Notes under the pieces: model-generated | What the model was told of the DNA's origin: nothing | What the model saw: the letters and a program-made list of their open reading frames with translations, nothing else | Databases searched by the model: none | Shown: positions 8,805 through 17,238 of the stretch, in pieces | Numbering within the stretch: position 1 is the stretch's first letter | Layout: each line of letters begins with the position of its first letter | Translations under genes and position numbers: made by a program | Origin: Cryptosporangium phraense | GTDB taxonomy: Bacteria > Actinomycetota > Actinomycetes > Mycobacteriales > Cryptosporangiaceae | Direction of reading: 5' to 3' | DNA: 60,069 nt | Assembly (NCBI RefSeq): GCF_006912135.1 | Contig: NZ_VIRS01000041.1 | Location: 1 to 60,069, forward strand

Positions 8805-9635
8805 CTGGGTGCCGAGGACGATCGCCAGCGCCAGGCGGTCGGCGTCCGCGGAGCCGGGTTCGGCGGTGTAGACCATGATCCGCAGGTCGTCGAGCGCGAC
8901 GACCAGCGTGTCGCAGTCGAGCGTGATCGGGCCGACCGCCGGGTGGTCGATCGTCTTGTGCCGGGACGGCTCCCGGGACGGCACCGGGGCGTCGGTGTCC
9001 CAGAGCCCGGCGAACCGGGGGCTCGCGGCCCGGAGCTCGGCGACCAGCCGCTTGAGCGCCCGGTCGGCCGGGTACCGGGCCGCGGTCCGGCGTAGGTCGG
9101 CGACCAGCCCGGCCTGGAACTCGGCGTACTCGTCGGGCGTGTGCACGGTCCGGTTCCCGCCGCCGGCCAGGTGCCGCCAGACCGCGTTGCGCTCGATCCC
9201 GCGCAGGCTCGACGTCTCGCCCATCAGCGCGTCGTACGGCGCGTTGGCGACCAGGACCGTCCAGGTCGCGTCGTAGACGACGACCGGCGTGTTCGCCAGC
9301 CGGTCGAGCAGCCGCTGGACGCTCGGCGGGATCCGCGACGGGACGACGTCCGGGCCGGGAGCGGCGTGGCCGGCCAGCTCGTACAGCAGATCGCGCTCCG
9401 GGTCGGAGAGCCGCAGAGCCCGGGCCAGCGCCTCGACGACCTGCGCCGACGGGGACGTCGCGCGGCCCTGTTCGAGGCGGGTCAGGTAGTCGGCCGAGAT
9501 GCCGGCGAGCCCGGCGAGCTCCTCCCGCCGCAACCCGGACGCCCGGCGTCGCCCACCGGCCGACAGCCCGACGGTCGACGGCGCGACGCGATCGCGCCAG
9601 GTGCGCACCATCCGGCCGAACTCCCAGTTCTCCAC
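8790..9635 (-). CDS. XRE-family regulator with MmyB-like ligand domain
   Basis: 281 residues from a GTG. Residues about 9-75 are an HTH_3/XRE domain with GLRREELAGLAGISADYLTRLEQGR. From about 100 onward is the PAS-like MmyB ligand domain, with VVVYDATWTVLVANAPYDALMG and a closing LDCDTLVVALDDLRIMVYTAEPGS. These regulators usually act as single-gene repressors of neighbouring oxidoreductases in actinomycetes. Here it is the last gene of a minus-strand run that begins with a flavin monooxygenase, starting 4 bases after the repeat-protein stop. Its 3' end overlaps the convergent winged-helix gene. Confidence 0.92.
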   Translation of the reverse strand: MENWEFGRMVRTWRDRVAPSTVGLSAGGRRRASGLRREELAGLAGISADYLTRLEQGRATSPSAQVVEALARALRLSDPERDLLYELAGHAAPGPDVVPSRIPPSVQRLLDRLANTPVVVYDATWTVLVANAPYDALMGETSSLRGIERNAVWRHLAGGGNRTVHTPDEYAEFQAGLVADLRRTAARYPADRALKRLVAELRAASPRFAGLWDTDAPVPSREPSRHKTIDHPAVGPITLDCDTLVVALDDLRIMVYTAEPGSADADRLALAIVLGTQSLVE

Positions 9636-9639
9636 CGGT

Positions 9640-10731
9640 TCAGTGTGTGCCGCCGGGCTCCGGTTGTCCTGGCCCCGGTAGTCCTACGTACCGCCTGCGC
9701 AGCTCGTCCACCGGGAAGGCCGGGTTCGCGGCCGCCGTGTACACCACGTCCACGTCGTCGTCCTCGGTCATCGCCACGAGCCGCTCGGACGGTAGGTCCT
9801 CGCGCCGGGCGGCGGCGCGCCGGACGTCCGCGTGGTCGTCGTGGCTGAGACGGACGAGCAGGCTGGGGCCGGCGTCCGGATCGAAGGCGGCGAGCAGGCG
9901 CAGCGACGGGTGCGGATCCGCGGCGTAGACCGCGAGGCCCTCGGTGGGAAAGCCGGGCTTGAGCGGGAGCGTCGCGCGGCCGGGACCGGAGTACTCGAGG
10001 TAGCTGCGGAGGAGCACCCGCGGCGGCGCGGCCGGTTGGCGCAGCGCGAGCAGCACGCGGACGCCGAGGTCGGGGTCGTCGGCCAGCCGATCGAGTAGCG
10101 CGGGGGAGAGGTCGGGCGCGCAGGCCGCTCGCCGCCGGAGCAGCGGGTTGACCGAGGCGGCGAGCTCCTCCGGGGGCCGGGTCGGGTCGGGCTTCTGCCT
10201 GGTCAGATCGACGGTGCCGAGGTCGATGCTGATCGATGCCCGCTGCTGCTCGGTGAGCCCGGGATGCACCGACACCGCGGTGCGGACCGACGCGTCCGGG
10301 TCGTCGGCCAGGGCGGTGATCTGCGCGGACGTCAGGTCGGCGCGGCGAGCCACGGCCCGGCGGATCTCGGGCCGGGGGTGTCGGCGTAATTGCTCGACGA
10401 GCGGCGCTGGGAGGCTCGGGCTGTAGGCCATCGCGGCGAGGTCGCGGGCGGTGCCGTGGGCCAGGACCCACTCGATCGTGCGGGCCGAGACCGGGCCGAG
10501 CAGCGGATAGGTGACGCGCTGCCCGCCGGACCAGAGGTCCTCGGGCTCGGCCGGCGGCCGGTTGCCGGCCGACGCCTCGGGAGCGTCGTCGATCTCCGGC
10601 GGGAGGTCTCGGCGGTGCCGCAGCTCCCGCCGGACGTCGAACGCGGCGCCGTACTCGTCGATCAACCGGACCAAGACGTCGGCCGGAGTCGACGGATTCC
10701 GCGCGAAGCCCAGCACGATCGGAGGGGTCAC
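9640..10731 (-). CDS. HEAT/leucine-rich-variant-like repeat protein
   Basis: 363 residues from GTG 10731, which lies just after the stop of the reductase gene (10734); the frame stays open further upstream but only as an overlap with that gene. The protein is built of helical repeats of about 25-35 residues, with recurring phrases such as LVEQLRRHPRPEIRRAVARRADLT, LTALADDPDASVRTAV and LLDRLADDPDLGVRVLLA. Such repeats form superhelical binding surfaces (LRV or HEAT-like). There is no catalytic motif, signal peptide or membrane segment. It is probably co-transcribed with the flavin oxidoreductase genes; the binding partner is unknown. Confidence 0.75.
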   Translation of the reverse strand: MTPPIVLGFARNPSTPADVLVRLIDEYGAAFDVRRELRHRRDLPPEIDDAPEASAGNRPPAEPEDLWSGGQRVTYPLLGPVSARTIEWVLAHGTARDLAAMAYSPSLPAPLVEQLRRHPRPEIRRAVARRADLTSAQITALADDPDASVRTAVSVHPGLTEQQRASISIDLGTVDLTRQKPDPTRPPEELAASVNPLLRRRAACAPDLSPALLDRLADDPDLGVRVLLALRQPAAPPRVLLRSYLEYSGPGRATLPLKPGFPTEGLAVYAADPHPSLRLLAAFDPDAGPSLLVRLSHDDHADVRRAAARREDLPSERLVAMTEDDDVDVVYTAAANPAFPVDELRRRYVGLPGPGQPEPGGTH

Positions 10732-10733
10732 GC

Positions 10734-11402
10734 TTACGCCCCGCGGGCCTCGGCGACCTGGCGGCCGGCGTCCGACGTCGGGTAGCGGTCGAGCATCGCG
10801 CGGATCTCGGACGCTTCGGCGTTCGCGCCGAACAGCTCCGAGCCCGGCTGCAGACGGACCCCCTCGGCCAGCGGCCCCGCCACGACCGGGTCGAAGCCGA
10901 GCGCGTCGACCAGCGCGGCGACCTCCTCGACGCCGGCGTCGCCGGCGATCGCGATCGCCTTGCGGCCGGGCGCGCCGGCGGGCCGGGCCTCGCCCTCGAG
11001 ATCGTGGTAACCCATGTGATTGAACGCCTTCACGACCCGCGACCCGGGCAGGAACTCCTGGACGATTTCGCTGGACGACGTCCGCGGGTCGGTGAGGTCG
11101 TCGCGGACCCCGTCGACCTCCCACCAGTAGTTCATCGCGTCGACGACGAGCTTCCCGCGCAGCTCCTCGACCGGCAGCGACCGGTACTTCCCGAGCGGCA
11201 GGGCCAGCACGACGACGTCGGCCCGCCGGGCCGCGTCGGCCGCCGACACCGCGGTCGACCCGGGGGCCAGCACGTCGACGATCAGCGCGATCTTCGACGG
11301 ATCGTCCGAGCCGGAGATCAGCACGTCGTACCCGGCCGCCACCGCGAGCCGAGCCAGGACCGTGCCGACCTTGCCGGCCCCCAGGATTCCCAGCGTTGTC
11401 AT
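10734..11402 (-). CDS. NADPH-dependent F420 reductase-like NAD(P)-binding protein
   Basis: 222 residues. The N-terminal Rossmann motif is [23 protein letters not shown], followed by ISGSDDPSK and [11 protein letters not shown], as in F420H2:NADP oxidoreductase (Fno) relatives. The C-terminal half includes [14 protein letters not shown], the part that shapes the active site in the family. Homologues reduce F420 or act on other substrates with NADPH, so the exact reaction cannot be fixed. The start overlaps the stop of the luciferase-like gene by 4 bases, so the two are translationally coupled. Pairing a flavin or F420 monooxygenase with a reductase of this type makes functional sense. Confidence 0.85.
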   Translation of the reverse strand: MTTLGILGAGKVGTVLARLAVAAGYDVLISGSDDPSKIALIVDVLAPGSTAVSAADAARRADVVVLALPLGKYRSLPVEELRGKLVVDAMNYWWEVDGVRDDLTDPRTSSSEIVQEFLPGSRVVKAFNHMGYHDLEGEARPAGAPGRKAIAIAGDAGVEEVAALVDALGFDPVVAGPLAEGVRLQPGSELFGANAEASEIRAMLDRYPTSDAGRQVAEARGA

Positions 11403-12430
11403 GAAGCGACCATCTCACGCACCATCGGGATCACCTTCGCGCCGTACAGCTCGACCGCCCGCAGCCGGGCGCTGACCGGCTGCGCTCCACCGGTGTAGAT
11501 CATGTCGAAACGGCCGACGCCCAGCGTCTTCACCGCGGCGGCGATCCGGCGGGCGACGGTCTCCGGCGAGCCGATGTACATCGAACCGCCCTCGACCTCG
11601 GCGTCGAACTCGGCCCGGCGCAGCGGCGGCCAGCCGCGCAGCGCACCGATCCGGTCACGCTGGATCTTCCATGACGGGTAGAACAGCTCCTTGGCCTCCT
11701 CGTCGGTGTCGGCGACGAAGCCGGGAGAGTGCATCCCCACCGGGTGCGCGACGGTGCCGAGCTGCTCGGCGGCCCGCCGGTACAGGTCGACGTAGGGCGC
11801 GAACCGTCCGGCCGGCCCACCGATGATCGCGAGCATCAGCGGCAGCCCGTAGCGGGCCGTGCGCACCACCGACTGCGGCGATCCGCCGACGCCGACCCAG
11901 GTGTCGAGGCGGCCGGACTCGGTCTTCGGGTACACGTCGGCGTCGACCAGCGGCGCCCGGACCGTGCCCTCCCAGGTCACCGGCTGCTCGTCGAGCAGCG
12001 ACGCGAACAGCTCGACCTTCTCCTCGAACAGCTTGTCGTAGTCGCTCAGGTCGTAGCCGAACAGCGGGAACGACTCGGTGAACGACCCGCGGCCGAGGAT
12101 CACCTGGGCCCGGCCGTTCGACAGCGCGTCCACGGTCGCGAACCGCTGGAAGACCCGGACCGGGTCGTCGGAGCTGAGCACGGTGACGCCGGAGGCGAGC
12201 TTGATCCGCTCGGTCTTGGTCGCGATGCCGGCGAGCACGGTCTCCGGGGTGGAGATCGAGTACTCCGGGCGGTGGTGCTCGCCCAGCGCGATCACGTCGA
12301 CGCCGAGTTCGTCGGCGAGCACGGCCTCGTCCACGACCTGCCGGATCGCGGCGGCGGAACTCAAGAGGGCGCCGGTGTCGTCGGACGGCACGTCGCCGAA
12401 TGTGTCGAGGCCCATCACGAGGTCGGTCAC
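11399..12430 (-). CDS. LLM-class flavin- or F420-dependent oxidoreductase
   Basis: 343 residues from GTG 12430. The bacterial-luciferase TIM barrel is seen as [72 protein letters not shown], and a C-terminal [31 protein letters not shown]- and F420-dependent members cannot be separated from sequence alone. It heads a four-gene minus-strand run with the F420-reductase-like, repeat and XRE genes. The Shine-Dalgarno GGAGGG lies inside one arm of a 10-base inverted repeat at 12438-12479, so a leader hairpin could hide it. Confidence 0.92.
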   Translation of the reverse strand: MTDLVMGLDTFGDVPSDDTGALLSSAAAIRQVVDEAVLADELGVDVIALGEHHRPEYSISTPETVLAGIATKTERIKLASGVTVLSSDDPVRVFQRFATVDALSNGRAQVILGRGSFTESFPLFGYDLSDYDKLFEEKVELFASLLDEQPVTWEGTVRAPLVDADVYPKTESGRLDTWVGVGGSPQSVVRTARYGLPLMLAIIGGPAGRFAPYVDLYRRAAEQLGTVAHPVGMHSPGFVADTDEEAKELFYPSWKIQRDRIGALRGWPPLRRAEFDAEVEGGSMYIGSPETVARRIAAAVKTLGVGRFDMIYTGGAQPVSARLRAVELYGAKVIPMVREMVAS

Positions 12431-12437
12431 TGCACTG

Positions 12438-12479
12438 CCCTCCAGGTCGTTTCTGTTGACACGTCAATCACCTGGAGGG
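12438..12479 (-). promoter_or_regulatory. Nested inverted repeats covering the ribosome-binding site of the LLM gene
   Basis: CCCTCCAGGT (12438-12447) and ACCTGGAGGG (12470-12479) form a perfect 10-base inverted repeat with a 22-base spacer. Inside it TTGAC and GTCAA (12456-12460, 12463-12467) form a second, 2-base-loop repeat. In the minus-strand RNA the 3' arm contains the GGAGGG ribosome-binding site for GTG 12430. It could be a protein operator at DNA level or an RNA switch that hides the site. Confidence 0.6.
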
Positions 12480-12511
12480 GGCGGCTATTCCCCGCGCTGC
12501 ACGCGCGGCTC

Positions 12512-12559
12512 GACGACATATCGGGGTTCTGAAGGCCCTCAGAACCCCGATATGTCGTC
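12512..12559. terminator. Perfect 21-base inverted repeat after the tartrate-dehydrogenase-like gene
   Basis: The arms at 12512-12532 and 12539-12559 are perfectly complementary, with a 6-base loop AGGCCC. The TGA of the minus-strand dehydrogenase gene overlaps the right arm. The position fits a transcription terminator for that gene, ahead of the promoter of the LLM gene. There is no T-tract. Its length, perfection and relatively low GC also fit a dispersed palindromic element. Confidence 0.7.
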
Positions 12560-13625
12560 AATCCGCGAGGCGCCCCGCGATCGCGGCGCCCAGGCTCCGG
12601 GTGGTTCCTGTGCCGCCCAGGTCAGGGGTGAGCGCGTCGCGCTCTTCGCTGAGCGCCGACTCGATCGCGCCCAGCACGGCCGCGGCGGCGGCCTCCTCGC
12701 CCAGGTGTTCGAGCATCATCGCGCCGCACCAGATCTGACCGATCGGGTTGGCGATGCCCTGCCCGGCGATGTCCGGCGCGGAGCCGTGCACCGGCTCGAA
12801 CAGGCTCGGAAACCGCCGTTCCGGGTTGATGTTCGCGCTCGGTGCGATGCCGAGCGTCCCGGTGCAGGCCGGGCCGAGGTCGGACAGGATGTCGCCGAAC
12901 AGGTTGCTGGCCACGACGACGTCGAACCGTTCCGGGTGCAGCACGAAGTTCGCCGCCAGCGCGTCGATGTGGTATTTGTCGGTTTCTACGCTCGGGTAGT
13001 CGGCGGCCATCGCCGCGACCCGCTCGTCCCAGTACGGCATCGTGATCGAGATCCCGTTGCTCTTGGTGGCCGAGGTCAGATGGCGGGCGTCCCGCCGGGA
13101 CGCGTACTCGAACGCGAACCTCAGCACCCGGTCGACGCCGTGCCGCGTCATGACGGTCTCCTGCAGCACGGTCTCCCGGTCGGTCCCCTCGAAGATGCGT
13201 CCTCCGATGCTGGAGTACTCACCTTCGGTGTTCTCCCGGACGACGACGAAGTCGATCTCGCCCGGCGAACGGTCCGCCAACGGACTCCGGACGCCCGGCA
13301 GCAACCGGCACGGCCGCAGGTTGACGTACTGGTCGAACACGCGCCGGAACTGCAGCAGGCTGCCCCACAGCGACACGTGGTCGGGCACCACCGAGGGCCA
13401 GCCGACCGCACCGAAGAAGATCGCGTCGAACGGCTCCAGCGTCGGCTGCCAGTCGGACGGCAGCATCGTCCCGTGCTTCTCCCAGTAGGCCGCGCTGGCG
13501 AAGTCGAACTCGACCAGGTCCAGCGAGAACCCGAACGCGTCGGCCGCGGCGAGCAGACAGCGGACGCCCTCCGGCACGACCTCGGTGCCGATCCCGTCGC
13601 CCGGGATCACCGCGATGCGATACAT
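12558..13625 (-). CDS. Tartrate dehydrogenase/decarboxylase family (isocitrate/isopropylmalate dehydrogenase superfamily)
   Basis: 355 residues from ATG 13625 (MYRIAVIPGDGIGTEVV), the common start and length of the TtuC group; the frame is open upstream but into the LysR gene. Superfamily motifs seen are PGDGIG, FGAVGWPSVVPDHVSLWG, NLRPCRLLPGVRSPL, VVVRENTEGEYS, and the metal-binding NLFGDILSDLGP. The FxGAVGxP and VSLWGSLLxFRRxFDQYVNLRP segments match tartrate/malate dehydrogenases rather than LeuB. The expected reaction is NAD-linked oxidation of a tartrate- or malate-type hydroxyacid with Mg or Mn. It diverges from a LysR gene with a 78-base gap, the usual sign that the LysR protein controls it. 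Confidence 0.9.
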   Translation of the reverse strand: MYRIAVIPGDGIGTEVVPEGVRCLLAAADAFGFSLDLVEFDFASAAYWEKHGTMLPSDWQPTLEPFDAIFFGAVGWPSVVPDHVSLWGSLLQFRRVFDQYVNLRPCRLLPGVRSPLADRSPGEIDFVVVRENTEGEYSSIGGRIFEGTDRETVLQETVMTRHGVDRVLRFAFEYASRRDARHLTSATKSNGISITMPYWDERVAAMAADYPSVETDKYHIDALAANFVLHPERFDVVVASNLFGDILSDLGPACTGTLGIAPSANINPERRFPSLFEPVHGSAPDIAGQGIANPIGQIWCGAMMLEHLGEEAAAAAVLGAIESALSEERDALTPDLGGTGTTRSLGAAIAGRLAD

Positions 13626-13681
13626 GCCCGTACCTTCCGTGGCCCGCCCGGCTTCCCGCAAGGCGGTTGACGGCAACCCTG

Positions 13682-13700
13682 CCTTTCCCGTAGCGAAAGG
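13682..13700. promoter_or_regulatory. Inverted repeat in LysR/dehydrogenase intergenic region
   Basis: CCTTTC (13682-13687) and GAAAGG (13695-13700) form a perfect 6-base inverted repeat with a 7-base spacer. It contains the T-N11-A pattern typical of LysR binding boxes (T 13685, A 13697). It ends three bases before the LysR ATG, and the GAAAGG arm may also serve as a weak ribosome-binding site. An autoregulatory site is likely. Confidence 0.5.
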
Positions 13701-13703
13701 CCC

Positions 13704-14579
13704 ATGATCGACGATCTGGCGTTCTTCCGGGTGGTCGCCCGCAGCGAGACGCTCACCGCCGCCTCGCGCGCCCTCGGCCGCTCGCTGCCGGTGGTGAGCA
13801 AACGGCTCGCCGCGCTGGAGAAGCGGCTCGGCGCGAAACTCGTCCAGCGCGGCACCCGGCGGCTGACGCTCACGGCCGAGGGCGAGGTCTACGCCGAGCG
13901 GGTCGAGCGGATCCTCGACCAGGTGCGCGAGCTCGACGAACTCGTCGGCGGCGAACTGCCCGGCGCGCTGGTCGTCCACGCGACGCTGGGGCTCGGCCGG
14001 GCCCACATCGCGCCGCTGCTGGCCGAGTTCGCGGCGACCCGGCCGGGCCTGCGCGTCCGGCTGGACACGTCGGCTCTGCCGCTCCGGCGGGACTTCGACG
14101 TGGCGATCCGCGTCGGCACCCCGCCGGACTCGACGCTGCGGCTGCGCCGGCTGGCCGAGAACCAGCGGGTGCCCTGCGCAGCACCGTCCTATCTGGCCGC
14201 CCGCGGGACGCCCGAGACCGTCGAGGACCTGGCCGGGCACGACTGCATCGTGCTGCGCGAGAACGAGAGCGACTTCGCGCTGTGGCGATTCGGGGACGCG
14301 TCCACCCAGAAGCGGGTCCGGGTCGGCGGGACGCTGGCCAGCAACGACGGCGACGTCGTGACCGCCTGGGCGCGGGAGGGCCGCGGGATCATTCTGCGGT
14401 CGCGGTGGCACGTCCAGCCGTTCCTCGACCGCGGCGAGCTCGTCCGGGTCCTCCCGCACGTGCCGACGCCGGCCGCGGACATCTACGCGCTGACCGAGAG
14501 CGACCGCCTGGTCTCCCGTCGGGCCGGCGACTTCGTCGACTTCCTGGCCGCGTCGCTACCGCCCCGGCTCGCCGTCTGA
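13704..14579 (+). CDS. LysR-family transcriptional regulator
   Basis: 291 residues. The N-terminal HTH is MIDDLAFFRVVARSETLTAASRALGRSLPVVSKRLAALEKRLGAKLVQRGTRRL. The substrate-binding part follows with DFDVAIRVGTPPDSTL and a late RGIILRSRWHV, the pattern of the large LTTR group related to DmlR/TtuA. DmlR controls malate dehydrogenase in E. coli, which agrees with its divergent tartrate-dehydrogenase-like neighbour. It probably activates that gene in response to a hydroxyacid. The last 97 bases overlap the convergent DedA gene, which is unusually long for an overlap. Confidence 0.93.
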   Translation: MIDDLAFFRVVARSETLTAASRALGRSLPVVSKRLAALEKRLGAKLVQRGTRRLTLTAEGEVYAERVERILDQVRELDELVGGELPGALVVHATLGLGRAHIAPLLAEFAATRPGLRVRLDTSALPLRRDFDVAIRVGTPPDSTLRLRRLAENQRVPCAAPSYLAARGTPETVEDLAGHDCIVLRENESDFALWRFGDASTQKRVRVGGTLASNDGDVVTAWAREGRGIILRSRWHVQPFLDRGELVRVLPHVPTPAADIYALTESDRLVSRRAGDFVDFLAASLPPRLAV

Positions 14580-15100
14580 ACGAGCAACGGGACGCCGATC
14601 GCGAGCAGCGCGAGCACCAGACCACAGGCCAGGACCGCGACCGGGGACACGTGGAAGCGGGCGCCCAGCGTCGCGCCGACGCCGATCAGCAGCGCGGCCC
14701 GGGCCGCCGACGCGGCCGACACCCAGCCCAGGAACCGGCGGTACGAGACGCCGGCCAGGCCGACCGTGAGGAACGCCGGACCGGCCAGCACGTCGACGGC
14801 CTTCGCGACGAAGACCAGCCGGGCCATCGACCGGGTCGCCGCGGACGTCCACTGCTCGCGCAACGCGTCGGTCAGCCCCAGACGGCGCAGCAACCCCGCG
14901 ACCCGCCGGTTCTGCCCCGACCGCCCCAGGAAGTACAGGACGCTGTCGACGGTGACCTCGGCGGCGACGACGATCAGCCAGACCGGCAGGAACGCCACTT
15001 TGCCCGCACCCACGAGGGCACCGGCGGTGAGCGCGGCCGCCGGACCCTGCACGGCCGCGAGCGGGCCGAGCAACAGGTACGGGTGCTCGAAAACGTCCAT
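14483..15100 (-). CDS. DedA/VTT-family membrane protein
   Basis: 205 residues from ATG 15100 (MDVFEHPYLLLGPL). Features are a GALVGAGKVAFLPVWLIVVAAEVTVDSVLYFLGR segment, LVFVAKAVDVLAGPAFLTVGLAGVSYRRFLGWV, and a hydrophobic C-terminal helix, matching the re-entrant-helix fold of DedA proteins, which act in lipid flipping. The family Gly-Arg and Lys pair is present as YFLGRSG and FVAKAVD. The C-terminal 31 residues are basic and are encoded on the strand opposite to the end of the LysR gene; without them the domain would still be complete. Confidence 0.82.
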   Translation of the reverse strand: MDVFEHPYLLLGPLAAVQGPAAALTAGALVGAGKVAFLPVWLIVVAAEVTVDSVLYFLGRSGQNRRVAGLLRRLGLTDALREQWTSAATRSMARLVFVAKAVDVLAGPAFLTVGLAGVSYRRFLGWVSAASAARAALLIGVGATLGARFHVSPVAVLACGLVLALLAIGVPLLVQTASRGGSDAARKSTKSPARRETRRSLSVSA

Positions 15101-15189
15101 GGATCCAGCCTGCGTCGCCGAGACCCGATTCGTCGTCAGACCGTGGGGGGTCTCTGATGAACACTCTCCCGTAGGGGGTACCCCGAGGG

Positions 15190-16446
15190 TCAGAAACCGA
15201 TCCCGACCCCGGCGATCCGGCTCCAGGCGCGTTCCTGGGCGGCCGTCATCGGCGTTTCCCCGGGCCGCGGCGGGTATGGCGGAGGGCGGAACTCCGGGTC
15301 GTAGAAGCACCCGGAGGCACACGACGCGGCGATCGAGCGCGGGGTCGGCTTCCGGCCGGTGCGGACCCAGGCGTCCAGCGCGGCGATCGAGGTCGCGTAC
15401 TCCGCCGGGCTCAGGTCGCTGTGCACGGTCTCGGTCGTGAACGTCCGCACCAGGTTCGGAGCCCGGTACGCGGCCTCGTTCTCGACGAGCACCTGCGGGT
15501 CGCCGATCGCGTGCAGCGTCAGCACCGGCACCGCGACCCGGCCGGTGAGGTCGCTGTCGTACGAGAGGTCGCGGCGCGCGGTCGGGTCGGCGTCGAACCG
15601 GGCCACGCCCGCGTTCAGCGCGCGGTCGTCGTGCGAGCCGGTGTACACGACCCCGCGATTGCTGAACGGGTTCCGCCCGCCCAGCCGCTTCCACACGATG
15701 TCCTGGAACAGGAACGTCGCGTACTGCAGGTGCACCTCGAGCGTCCGCTCCGGCAGCCGGGTGACCGCGAGGATGTCGTCGAGGTTCCGCTGCTGGACGG
15801 CCGTCCGGGCCCCGGCCGAACCGACGCAGTCGGTCAGCCGGTCGTGCAGCTCGGCCGGGGTCAGCGTCGAGTCCTCGGGCAGCCCCTGCCACTCCGGCCC
15901 CGGCAGGTTGCGGCAGTAATACTGGTACACGACCCGCAGGTCGACCCGGTGGTCGTAGCCGCGCGACCCGCCGGCCAGCAGGCCGCTGGTCAGCAACACC
16001 CCGTCCCAGGAGCCCGGGTAGACCTCGGCCGCCTTCGCGGCCACGTCCCCGCCGTACGACTGTCCGTGCAGGTACGTCCGGGCCGGCCTCCCGAAGCGTT
16101 CGACGAAGAGCCTGCGCACGTTCTCGGTGTCGGCCGCGGCCATCCGGACGCCGTACCCGCCCCGCCGATACGACGACGCCGCCCAGGCGTACCCGGCGTC
16201 GACCATCCCGGCCCAGGGCTCGGGAGTGGACACGTCGAAGTCCGGCCCGCCGTGCGCGAACACCACGAGCGAGCCGTTCCAGTGCGTCGGCACGGCCATC
16301 GCGTAGTAGGCGCCGTTCTCGTCCTGACCGGTGTAACACGTGGCCCGGCCGGCCAGCTCGCTCGGGCAGGTCAGGACGGCCGAGCGCGCCGCGCCGCCGA
16401 GCGTCAGCAGGAGGACGGCGGCGAGCAGCGCCCTAGTGATCGCCAT
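15190..16446 (-). CDS. Secreted alpha/beta hydrolase
   Basis: 418 residues. Residues 1-23 are a signal peptide (MAITRALLAAVLLLTLGGAARS). The mature part carries an oxyanion-type VFAHGGPD segment, the nucleophile elbow GQSYGG with Ser, an acidic residue in the HAIGDPQVLVENEAAY region, and a His near HSDLSPAEY. The C-terminal CASGCF likely forms a disulfide. It resembles tannase/feruloyl-esterase-like or peptidase-like extracellular hydrolases, but the substrate is unknown. The start overlaps the GntR gene end by 14 bases, so it is expressed with it. That links it loosely to the adjacent organic acid operon; it may release a substrate outside the cell. Confidence 0.85.
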   Translation of the reverse strand: MAITRALLAAVLLLTLGGAARSAVLTCPSELAGRATCYTGQDENGAYYAMAVPTHWNGSLVVFAHGGPDFDVSTPEPWAGMVDAGYAWAASSYRRGGYGVRMAAADTENVRRLFVERFGRPARTYLHGQSYGGDVAAKAAEVYPGSWDGVLLTSGLLAGGSRGYDHRVDLRVVYQYYCRNLPGPEWQGLPEDSTLTPAELHDRLTDCVGSAGARTAVQQRNLDDILAVTRLPERTLEVHLQYATFLFQDIVWKRLGGRNPFSNRGVVYTGSHDDRALNAGVARFDADPTARRDLSYDSDLTGRVAVPVLTLHAIGDPQVLVENEAAYRAPNLVRTFTTETVHSDLSPAEYATSIAALDAWVRTGRKPTPRSIAASCASGCFYDPEFRPPPYPPRPGETPMTAAQERAWSRIAGVGIGF

Positions 16447-17149
16447 CGGAGAGCAGCGCGGTCAGGCCGCCGCGCGCGTCCTCGACGACGGCGGTCTCGG
16501 CCGCGGGCTCGTCACCCGCGCGCAGAGCGCGCACCAGCGCGCGGTGGGTCGCGTAGCGTTCCTCGCCGAACCGTGGGTCGCCGGACACGCGCTCCAACCG
16601 CCGGGCCCGGGTCTCCGACGGCGAGAACACTCGGGTCTGGTCGAGCAGCCGTACCAGCACCGGGTTGTTCGCGCAGGCGCTGACCGCGTCGTTGAACCGC
16701 TGCATCACGTCGAGCAGCTGGTTGACGTTGCGGGTCACCGGCTCGCGCTTCTTCAGCCGCTGCTCGATGACCAGCCGCAGGTCGTCGGCCTCGTCGAGGA
16801 TCGCGTCGAGGTTGTCGACCTGCTCCGGGGTCGCGTGCCGGGCGGCGAAGCGGGCGACCATCCCACGCAGCGCGACCTCCACTTCGGCCAGATCCTGCAG
16901 CGCGGAGTCGCCGATGCTCGACACCTTCACCGTGCGGGGGCCGCTGCGCTCGAGCAGACCGTCCTGCTCGAGCCGGCGGATCGCCTCGCGCACCGGCGTC
17001 GGGCTCACCGCGAGCCGCTCGGCCAGCCCGCGCTCGGTCACCTTCTGGCCCGGCCGCAGCTCGCCGGTGACGATCGCCGCCCGGACCGACCGGTAGGCCC
17101 GGTCGGCGAGCGTGTCGCTGGTGAGCTCGGCAAGGGATTCGGTCGCCAC
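16433..17149 (-). CDS. GntR-family regulator with FCD domain
   Basis: 238 residues. The winged helix at about 20-85 contains LAERLAVSPTPVREAIRRLEQDGLLERS. The all-helical FCD domain follows, with EVALRGMVARFAARHATPEQ, FNDAVSACANNPVLVRLLDQT and YATHRALVRALRAGDEPAAE. The metal-binding FH common in FCD proteins is FN here, so metal binding may be altered. It diverges from the 2-hydroxyacid dehydrogenase operon, with a 14-base perfect palindrome between them, which makes it the probable repressor of that operon, released by the substrate or an intermediate. Confidence 0.93.
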   Translation of the reverse strand: MATESLAELTSDTLADRAYRSVRAAIVTGELRPGQKVTERGLAERLAVSPTPVREAIRRLEQDGLLERSGPRTVKVSSIGDSALQDLAEVEVALRGMVARFAARHATPEQVDNLDAILDEADDLRLVIEQRLKKREPVTRNVNQLLDVMQRFNDAVSACANNPVLVRLLDQTRVFSPSETRARRLERVSGDPRFGEERYATHRALVRALRAGDEPAAETAVVEDARGGLTALLSDGDH

Positions 17150-17180
17150 CGCCGCAGCTTAACCGCCCGCCATGCAACCC

Positions 17181-17210
17181 TTGACGAATTTGCTATAGCA
17201 AAACTACGGT
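17181..17210 (+). promoter_or_regulatory. Promoter and GntR operator of the organic-acid operon
   Basis: TTTGCTATAGCAAA at 17189-17202 is a perfect 14-base palindrome in the divergent gap. A TTGACG at 17181-17186 and a TACGGT at 17205-17210 lie on either side with an 18-base spacer, so the palindrome sits between the -35 and -10 elements of the plus-strand promoter, the classic place for a repressor site. Confidence 0.7.
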
Positions 17211-17238
17211 GGCCCAACCCGATGGCGGGAGGAGAACA

